From an uncultured Maribacter sp. (GTDB taxonomy: Bacteria; Bacteroidota; Bacteroidia; Flavobacteriales; Flavobacteriaceae): 64,000 bases of DNA. Shown here piece after piece: positions 34,071 through 41,600 of the stretch. Positions within the stretch are counted from its first letter, which is position 1; each line of letters starts with the position of its first letter. The DNA is taken from positions 992,001-1,056,000 of the forward strand of contig CANNFY010000001.1 of the NCBI GenBank assembly GCA_947504045.1, in the 5' to 3' direction. The notes under the pieces are model-generated. The model saw only the letters and a program-made list of their open reading frames with translations. It had not been told where the DNA came from and did no database searches. The translations under genes were made by a program, and so were the position numbers.

Positions 34071-34979
34071 TTAGTTTAATGTAATTACTGTTCTTCTATT
34101 TTCTGCACGTCCTTCTTCAGTAGCATTTGTTGCAACTGGGCTATCTGGACCTTTAGATGAGGTTTGTATTTTATCTCCAGAAATACCGTTTCTTATAAGA
34201 TATGCTTTACCAAAATCTGCGCGTTCTTGTCCTAGAACTATATTGGTGTTACGGTTACCAGTATTATCTGTATGGCCAACTACACTTGCAGTAGCACCAT
34301 CTACTTTATCTAAGTATCTAGAAATATCAGCAACTTTTTGTCTTTGCTCAGCGTTAAGGTTAATAGAAGCTTGTGCTGTATTAAAATGAAGCACTAATGG
34401 ATTTGCTTTAATTTTTTCATAAAGAGCTTTTAATTCATCATCTGCATTTTCTGCTTTAGTGTCTAGACTGTAGGATACCGGTCCTAAATAAACATTGTCT
34501 TTAGCAACCATTTCATCTTTTAGACTACCAAATGTGTTAATTTGTGTTGATGATATACCATTTGCTACTAAATGGTTTTTAACTGCATTTGCTCTAGCTA
34601 ATCCTAAATTAGGAAAAGCAGAATCATTAGTCTCATCGCTTTTATAGTAACCAGTTACATTAATTACCTTAGAGGCATTTTCTCCTAAAAAGGATTTAAG
34701 GCTTGCAACACCGCTTTCTACTTTTGTAGATAAAGGCGTTAGTATTGCTGCCGTAGATGCATTAAAGTTGTAATTGTCATTTTCATTAACTGCATAATCA
34801 CCATCATTAAAGGCAAATGGGTAAGATGTAGCAGCTGGTTTGGCGGGTATTACAGCTTCTTCTTTTACAGGTTCTTCTTCTACAGTTTTGCCACACTTAC
34901 TACAGCACGTACAGTAAAAGTAAATACCTGCTAGAATGGTAATAATAATCCCTAACAGATTCGTAGTTGTTTTTGTCAT
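34071..34979 (-). CDS. Protein with two tandem OmpA-like domains
   Basis: A 302-residue protein with a hydrophobic start (about 7-24, then CTCCSKCGK), a short linker and two OmpA/MotB-type domains. The second (about 190-302) has the full peptidoglycan-binding pattern: VVGHTDNTGNRNTNIVLGQ, RADFGKAYLIRNGI and AENRRTVI. The first (about 80-165) shows GYYKSDETND and LARANAVKNHLVANGI, a diverged copy. The start may be a lipoprotein or a single anchor; a Cys-rich stretch follows. It probably binds peptidoglycan and anchors the envelope. It is co-transcribed with the HhH membrane protein. Confidence 0.85.
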   Translation of the reverse strand: MTKTTTNLLGIIITILAGIYFYCTCCSKCGKTVEEEPVKEEAVIPAKPAATSYPFAFNDGDYAVNENDNYNFNASTAAILTPLSTKVESGVASLKSFLGENASKVINVTGYYKSDETNDSAFPNLGLARANAVKNHLVANGISSTQINTFGSLKDEMVAKDNVYLGPVSYSLDTKAENADDELKALYEKIKANPLVLHFNTAQASINLNAEQRQKVADISRYLDKVDGATASVVGHTDNTGNRNTNIVLGQERADFGKAYLIRNGISGDKIQTSSKGPDSPVATNATEEGRAENRRTVITLN

Positions 34980-35137
34980 TGTTAGTATTCATTTAGTGTT
35001 TAGCTTACAATGTATTAAAAAAATCTTAAAATATTCTTATGAAACACTAAAAATCAAGGTGGTAACCTTTTATTACCTTGTAGAAAACATTAAATAAACA
35101 TTAGCTAAATATTATTTAGCTTAATGTAGAAAATATA

Positions 35138-35170
35138 AAAGCTCTATTATCTTAAAAATAATAGAGCTTT
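35138..35170 (-). terminator. Terminator after the aldehyde dehydrogenase gene
   Basis: AAAGCTCTATTAT (35138-35150) and ATAATAGAGCTTT (35158-35170) form a 13-bp perfect stem with a T-rich tail on the minus strand. A second imperfect inverted repeat (ACATTAGCTAAAT-type, about 35098-35128) and a CAAGGT/ACCTTG pair lie in the same intergenic interval (34980-35202), which otherwise holds nothing I recognise. Confidence 0.75.
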
Positions 35171-35202
35171 AAAAACTAAAAGAATTATGGTATTGTTATT
35201 TT

Positions 35203-36753
35203 TTATAAATCAAATTTTATTCCTTGCGCTAAAGGCAATTCTGTAGTGTAATTTATGGTGTTTGTTTGTCTTCTCATATATACTTTCCAAGCATCAGACC
35301 CACTTTCTCTACCACCACCAGTTTCTTTTTCACCGCCAAAAGCACCTCCAATTTCTGCTCCAGATGTACCAATGTTTACATTTGCAATTCCGCAATCGGA
35401 ACCTTGTACAGAAAGGAAAGCTTCTGCTTCTCTTAAATTATTGGTCATAATTGCAGAGCTTAGCCCTTGAGCTACTTCATTTTGTATGGCAATAGCATTG
35501 TGTACATCACCAGAATATTTTAATAAATATAAAACTGGAGCAAAAGTTTCGTGTTGTACAATTTTAAAGTGTGGTTCTGCTTCTGCAATTGCTGGTTTTA
35601 CATAGCAACCAGATTCATACCCTTCTCCAGAAAGTACTCCGCCTTTTACAACAAAGTTTCCTCCTTCGTCAACAACTTTTTCTAATGCATTTTCATACAT
35701 TTTTACGGCATCTTTGTCTATTAAAGGACCAACATGGTTATTTTCATCTAAAGGGTTTCCTATTTTTAATTGCCCGTATGCTTTTGTTATAGCATCTTTT
35801 ACTGTATCATAAATACTTTCATGTATAATTAATCTACGTGTAGATGTACACCTTTGTCCTGCAGTACCTACTGCTCCAAAAACAGCACCTATTACGGTCA
35901 TTTTTATATCGGCATCTGGGGTTACAATAATAGCATTATTACCTCCTAATTCAAGTAAAGATTTTCCTAAACGTGCGGCAACTTCTTGTGCTACAATTTT
36001 ACCCATTCTAGTAGATCCAGTAGCAGATATTAAAGGAAGTCTAGAATCTTTGGTTAGCATTTCGCCAACTTTATAATCGCCATTTACTAGATTACAAATT
36101 CCTTCTGGTAAACCATTATTTTTAAATACTTCTGCTGCAATATTTTGGCACGCTATACCACATATAGGTGTTTTTTCAGATGGTTTCCAAACGCATACAT
36201 CTCCACAAATCCACGCTAATGCAGTGTTCCAAGCCCATACAGCTACAGGAAAATTAAAGGCAGAAATTATACCAACTACCCCGAGTGGGTGGTATTGCTC
36301 ATACATTCTATGTCCAGGACGTTCAGAATGCATGGTTAAACCATGTAATTGACGAGAAAGACCAACCGCAAAATCGCAAATGTCTATCATTTCTTGTACC
36401 TCACCTAAACCTTCTTGGTAGCTTTTCCCCATTTCATACGAAACAAGTTTACCTAGTGCTTCTTTTTTTTCTCTTAACTTTTCACCAAATTGACGAACAA
36501 TTTCTCCTCTTAATGGTGCAGGTTTAGTTTTCCATTCTTTAAATGCAACTACAGCAGTTTGCATCATTTTATCGTAATCTTCCTTAGTTGTAGCTTTTAC
36601 TTTACCAATTAACTGGCCATCTACAGGAGAGTAAGATTCTATTATTTCTCCGTTAGAAAAGTTATTAGAACCAGTAGAAGTTCCTTCATTTATTTCGGAA
36701 ACACCTAATTGATCAAGTGCTTCTTGTATTCCGAATTCTATTTTTTTTGACAT
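35203..36753 (-). CDS. Aldehyde dehydrogenase of the antiquitin (ALDH7) group
   Basis: An NAD-dependent aldehyde dehydrogenase (516 aa). The catalytic Cys302 (GTAGQRCTSTRR) and Glu268 (LELGGNNAI) are present. Characteristic antiquitin stretches (ISAFNFPVAVWAWN; GSDCGIANVNIGTSGAEIGG; ESGSDAWKVYMRR; LPLAQGIKF) point to the alpha-aminoadipic semialdehyde (piperideine-6-carboxylate) dehydrogenase family of lysine breakdown, often named amaB. The neighbours are kynurenine-pathway 3-hydroxyanthranilate dioxygenase and DUF1304. Its own lysine role is therefore not fixed by context; the family call is firm. Confidence 0.9.
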   Translation of the reverse strand: MSKKIEFGIQEALDQLGVSEINEGTSTGSNNFSNGEIIESYSPVDGQLIGKVKATTKEDYDKMMQTAVVAFKEWKTKPAPLRGEIVRQFGEKLREKKEALGKLVSYEMGKSYQEGLGEVQEMIDICDFAVGLSRQLHGLTMHSERPGHRMYEQYHPLGVVGIISAFNFPVAVWAWNTALAWICGDVCVWKPSEKTPICGIACQNIAAEVFKNNGLPEGICNLVNGDYKVGEMLTKDSRLPLISATGSTRMGKIVAQEVAARLGKSLLELGGNNAIIVTPDADIKMTVIGAVFGAVGTAGQRCTSTRRLIIHESIYDTVKDAITKAYGQLKIGNPLDENNHVGPLIDKDAVKMYENALEKVVDEGGNFVVKGGVLSGEGYESGCYVKPAIAEAEPHFKIVQHETFAPVLYLLKYSGDVHNAIAIQNEVAQGLSSAIMTNNLREAEAFLSVQGSDCGIANVNIGTSGAEIGGAFGGEKETGGGRESGSDAWKVYMRRQTNTINYTTELPLAQGIKFDL

Positions 36754-36848
36754 TTTATAACTTTTTAAACACGTATTGTTATATTTTTGACAAATCTACA
36801 AATAAAATCGGTATATCCTAACAGATAATTTACTCTATTAAAAGAAGA

Positions 36849-37208
36849 TTATATTATAAGTAGTAGTATGGCTATTATTGCTGGAACTGTTTGTATGTAA
36901 ATTATTTTTTTACTTACAGATATAGCACCATATATACCAGCAATGGCTATACAACTTAAAAAGAAAATAGCAATGTTATTTGCCCATATAGGGTTCGAAA
37001 TAAAAAATGTCCAAGTAAGTCCGGCAGCTAAAAAACCGTTATATAGCCCCTGGTTGGCGGCCATAGATTTTGTTGGTTCAAATAAGTCGGACGGAAATTC
37101 TCTAAATACTTTTTTACCTTTTGTGGTCCAAGCAAACATTTCTATCCATAAAATATAGAAGTGTAAAAGTGTAATTATTCCTATTAATATTTTTGAAAGT
37201 AATTGCAT
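36849..37208 (-). CDS. DUF1304 family membrane protein
   Basis: A 119-residue inner-membrane protein with four hydrophobic segments (about 4-23, 53-69, 74-93 and 98-118). The family signature is visible near the start (HFYILWIEMFAWTT) and in the FEPTKSMAANQGLYNGFLAAG stretch, which covers the conserved loop. The molecular role is unknown. It follows 3-hydroxyanthranilate 3,4-dioxygenase by 5 bp, so it is co-transcribed. Confidence 0.88.
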   Translation of the reverse strand: MQLLSKILIGIITLLHFYILWIEMFAWTTKGKKVFREFPSDLFEPTKSMAANQGLYNGFLAAGLTWTFFISNPIWANNIAIFFLSCIAIAGIYGAISVSKKIIYIQTVPAIIAILLLII

Positions 37209-37213
37209 ATTTT

Positions 37214-37747
37214 TTATTTAGTAAATCTTTCGTCTACAGGCATTTTTGTTCCACATTTATTACAACAAAGTAATTCTGGAGAGCCATAAAAATGTTTAAA
37301 ATGATTGAGAAAGTCTTTTTCTATATCATGTAGTTTAAAATACGTTTCATATAATTTATTATTACAGTTATCGCAAAACCATAATAAACCATCTTCGGCT
37401 TCTAAATCTGCTCTTTTACGTTCTATTACCAAACCAATAGAATTTTTATGTCTAACAGGTGAATGTGGAACTTTTGCCGGGTGTAAATACATATCTCCAG
37501 GGCCAAGTTTCATAGTTCTTTTCTTACCATTTTCTTGTATGTGTACCTCTATATTGCCTTCAAGTTGGTAAAATAATTCTTCGGTTTCGTTATAATGATA
37601 ATCTTTTCTGGCATTTGGTCCAGCAACAATCATTACAATATAATCTCCTGCATATTTATATAAATTTTTATTTCCAACTGGGGGTTTTAATAAATCTCTA
37701 TTTTCAGAAATCCATTTGGTAAGGTTAAAAGGAGCTTGTATAGCCAT
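37214..37747 (-). CDS. 3-hydroxyanthranilate 3,4-dioxygenase
   Basis: Opens the ring of 3-hydroxyanthranilate in the kynurenine pathway of tryptophan breakdown, leading towards quinolinate and NAD. The 177-residue cupin has the iron ligands His51, Glu57 and His95 (YHYNETEELFY and VPHSPVRH) and the C-terminal rubredoxin-like metal site with Cys125-Cys128 and Cys162-Cys165, typical of the bacterial enzyme. No kynureninase or kynurenine monooxygenase lies in the window. Often named nbaC or haaO. Confidence 0.93.
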   Translation of the reverse strand: MAIQAPFNLTKWISENRDLLKPPVGNKNLYKYAGDYIVMIVAGPNARKDYHYNETEELFYQLEGNIEVHIQENGKKRTMKLGPGDMYLHPAKVPHSPVRHKNSIGLVIERKRADLEAEDGLLWFCDNCNNKLYETYFKLHDIEKDFLNHFKHFYGSPELLCCNKCGTKMPVDERFTK

Positions 37748-37772
37748 TATGTATTTTTAAAAAGATTATAAA

Positions 37773-37802
37773 TAAAAAAACATCAGCAATATGCTGATGT
37801 TA
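37773..37802 (-). terminator. Terminator after the CAP-domain gene
   Basis: ACATCAGCA and TGCTGATGT (within 37780-37801) form a stem. On the minus strand the T-rich tail TTTTTTATT follows. Confidence 0.8.
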
Positions 37803-37835
37803 TAAAATTAATAAAACAAAATGTCTTTATTGTAT

Positions 37836-38312
37836 TTATCTAAAGAAGAGTTGTGTAAAGAATAAATTGTTGTTATCATCTTTTTTAACACTTACAGCGG
37901 TATGTGTAAATTCTCCTTCCATAGTTTGTTTATGACTTGTACTACTAAGCCAACCTTTAAAAGCATCATTAGCAGTTTTGTAATCTTTTGCTACATTTTC
38001 TGCTACATATTCTACACTAAGTTCTACAGATAAAGCAGAAGCTCTAGAACTAAAATTGTCATGACTTATATTTCCTTTAGAAATCATGTAATCATTATGC
38101 TTGTCCGCTTGTTCATGAGCAGCACTACTATACGTTAATGTGTTTTGCCCCTGATTAATTCTATATTCATTTACAATAGAAAGTAATTCATTTTCTACTT
38201 CTGTAACGTTCTCAGCTTCTATTAAAATTGTATCCTCAGTGGTTTCTTTTGTACAAGAGAAAGCCACAAATACAAATAAAACTAAGAATGCTTTTTGCAT
38301 GCTCGTTTTCAT
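37836..38312 (-). CDS. CAP/SCP-domain lipoprotein
   Basis: A 158-residue exported protein of the CAP superfamily (SCP/PR-1 type). The signal peptide ends in lipobox VAFSC (Cys20). The CAP domain (about 42-157) shows the family pattern NEYRINQGQNTLTYSS, AHEQADKHNDYMISKG, the ENVA motif and FKGWLSSTSHKQTMEG. The function of bacterial CAP proteins is mostly unknown. It lies upstream of and divergent from the alpha-2-macroglobulin gene. Confidence 0.9.
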   Translation of the reverse strand: MKTSMQKAFLVLFVFVAFSCTKETTEDTILIEAENVTEVENELLSIVNEYRINQGQNTLTYSSAAHEQADKHNDYMISKGNISHDNFSSRASALSVELSVEYVAENVAKDYKTANDAFKGWLSSTSHKQTMEGEFTHTAVSVKKDDNNNLFFTQLFFR

Positions 38313-38461
38313 ATAATGTCTTATTTGTAAGTAGGTTGTTCTCTAACAGAAGTAGGTAAATAATTAAGAAAGGGGTCGTCTTAATTAGCATGTTAATAAG
38401 GGGAAACTATTAACGAGTGTAATATTAAAGAATTATTGTATTGGCTCTATTAAAATTTACA

Positions 38462-38520
38462 TTTTTTCGATGAAATACACCTTTTTAGATAAAACGTATA
38501 ATTTTTCGGATAATAAGAAC
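38462..38520 (+). promoter_or_regulatory. Triple phased repeat element upstream of the alpha-2-macroglobulin gene
   Basis: Three copies of a T-run plus (C/A)GAT core stand in tandem: TTTTTTCGATGAAATACAC (38462-38480), TTTTTAGATAAAACGTA (38482-38498) and TTTTTCGGATAATAAGAAC (38502-38520). Their starts are 19-20 bp apart. The first copy matches the elements at 91-144 and 3091-3126. A weak -7-like TTCTTTTG at about 38526-38533 follows directly. The rest of the 300-bp gap (38313-38461) holds nothing else I recognise. Confidence 0.6.
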
Positions 38521-38612
38521 GTTGTTTCTTTTGTAAGATTGTATTGCATTTTTCATTGAAAACAGGGATGCGCTTGATTATAAATCCTACTACATTTACA
38601 CAAAACTATCAT

Positions 38613-41600
38613 ATGTATATTAAATCTTTTTTCTCTTGTTTTTTTCTCTTGGCAATCTTAATAGGATGTAATTCTAACTCTAAAGTAGATTCTTTTAATT
38701 TTGATGATTTAAATAAATATCAAAATTATATTTCCGAAGTAAGTCATGGAATAATATCTACAAAGTCCGATATAAGAGTTGTTTTTAAAACGTCTGTACA
38801 AGGTTGGGAAAATGGGGTAGAATTAGATAAAAATCTAATTAAAGTTTCTCCTAAAATAGCAGGTAAAGTATTTGCAATAGATCATAAAACTATTTCTTTT
38901 TTACCAGAAAAACCTTTTAAGCAAGATACAGAATATGTATTTACACTAGACATTGAAAAAATTTTGCCAGAAGTTTCAGAAGAATTACAAAAAATGACTT
39001 TTGGTGTAAAAACATTAAAGCAACAGTTTAATTTATACACTAACCCAGTACAATCGTATTCTAAAGAATACCAATATATAAATGCACAATTAAGAAGTTC
39101 AGATGTGCTTTCTTTAGAAAATGCAAAATCCTTAGTTAGTATTACTTACGAAGGAAAAAAAATAACACCAAAATTTCAAGAAGGTGTTAAAGAAGGAACC
39201 CAATTTTCTTTTACTATAGATAGTATTCAGCGTTTAGAAAATGATAGTGAGCTAATGGTTTCTTGGAGTGGTAAAGATCTAGATATAGAAAGTAGTGGAG
39301 AAAATACAATTACTATTGCGGGGAAAAGTAATTTTACAATTCTAGATGTTAGTTTAGACATTTCTGAAAAACAAACTATTATTCTTAATTTTTCTGATCC
39401 AATAAAAAAGGATCAAAATTTTAAAGGACTAGTAACCTTACAAGGCGATACTAAAACTAAATATGCAGTAGATGGTAATGTTTTAAAAGTGTACCCATCT
39501 AAAGAAATAAGAGGTACTAAACAATTAGAGGTTTTTGAAGGTATAGAGAGTAAAGATGGTTATAAGCTAAAATATAAATTTGTAGAACGTATTGCTTTTG
39601 AAGAAATAAAGCCACAAATTAGACTATTGTCTAACGGTACTATTTTGCCATCATCTAATAACCTTAAAATAAATTTTGAGGCAGTAAATTTAAAAGCAGT
39701 AGATGTAACAGTACTTAAAATTTATGAAAACAATATATTACAATTTTTACAGTACAATAGCTTAAACGGACAAGGAAATCTAAGAAGTGTAGCAAGACCA
39801 ATTATTACCAAAAAAATTAATTTAGAAAATAAGTTATCTAATACTAATGGTAAATGGAAAGCACATGCGCTAGATTTAAAATCAATAATTTCTCCAGAAG
39901 TTGGTGCTATATATAGAGTAGAATTTAATTTTAAAGGTGCATATAGTTTATATACTTGTGGTGCCACTAATTTTGACTCAGAAGAAAATGGTTCTGATAA
40001 TTTTGATGAAGAGCAAGAAAATAGTTTCTGGGACGGAGTAGAAAATAATCCTTATTACTATAGTGGTTATAATTGGTCTGAAAGGGAAAACCCTTGTAAT
40101 ACTTCTTATTATTACGATAAAAAAGTTGGTATAAATATACTAGCTTCAGATATAGGGGTTACAGTTAAAAAAGGGGTAAATAAAAGTTACTTTGTTGCCG
40201 TAAATAACATTGTAACAACTAACCCTATTCCAGGGGCGGAAGTAACTTTTTATAACTTTCAACAACAAGAAATAGGAAAAACAATAACTAATCAGGAAGG
40301 AATATCAATTTTTGATTCGGAAAAGCTTGCTTTTTTTGCTGTAGTAGAAAGTAAAGGACAAAAAAGTTATATAAAGTTAAAAGACGGAAACGCACTATCT
40401 GTTAGCAAGTTTAATGTTTCTGGAACGCAATTACAAAAAGGTATTAAAGGATTTGTTTTTGCAGAAAGAGGTGTTTGGCGACCAGGAGATAACATTTTTC
40501 TTTCTTTTATGTTGAATGATAATGCTAATAAATTACCCCAAAATCATCCAATAAAACTAGAGCTTATAGATCCATATAACAATGTGGTACATAGAGAAGT
40601 TAAAACTGATGGAGTTCAGAATTTTTATCACTTTACTATAAAAACCAATGAAAATGCAGTAACAGGAAATTGGTTGGCTAAAGTAACCGTAGGGGGCGCA
40701 ACATTTACAAAAACTATTAAAGTAGAAACTATAAAACCTAACCGTTTAAAAATAAAAACAGCCTTTAAAAAAGAGATGTTATCTACTACATCACCCATAA
40801 ATGGTGAATTAGAAGTAAAATGGTTACATGGTGCTATTGCAAAAAATTTAAAAGCAGATATTACAGGAAAATTTAGTTCTAAAAAAACCACTTTTAAAAC
40901 TTTTCCGGCATATATTTTTGATGATCCTTCTCGAATTTTTTCTAGTGAAGAGCAAGTTATTTTTAATGGAAATATTAACACAGAAGGAAAAGCAAACTTT
41001 AATGTAAATCCACAAGTTACCTCAAAAGCACCAGGAATGCTTAATGCTGCATTTGTAACAAAAGTATATGAAAACGGAGGCGATTTTAGTACCGATGTTT
41101 TTACAAAACCTTACTCTCCTTATAGTACATATATTGGCTTAAATGTTCCAAAAGGTGATACCAAAAGAGGTATGCTTTTAACAGATGTTAAACATAATTT
41201 TGAAGTTGTATCTGTAGATGAAAATGGAAATCCAAAAGCAACAAAAAATTTAAAAGTTACTATACATAAAGTAAAATGGAGATGGTGGTGGGATACCTCT
41301 GAAGATAATCTATCTTCCTATAGTAGTAGCCTGTATAGAGAAGAAGTTTTTTCAAAAACCATTAGCACAAATGCAACAGGTAAAGCAAATTTCGAGTTTG
41401 AGCTTAAATACCCTAATTGGGGGCGCTATTTAGTGCGTGTAGAAGATACCCAAGGAGGCCATGCAACAGGTAAAGCAATATATATAGACTGGCCAGGTTG
41501 GGCAGGAAAATCTAAAAAAAATGACCCTTCTGCAGCTACAATGTTAGCTTTTTCTGCAGATAAAGAAAAATATAATATAGGAGAAAACGCAATTATAAAT

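Noticed and set aside
37010-37100. tRNA-like GGTTCGAA / GGTTCAAA motifs
   Set aside because: They lie inside the DUF1304 coding region and no cloverleaf can be folded around them.
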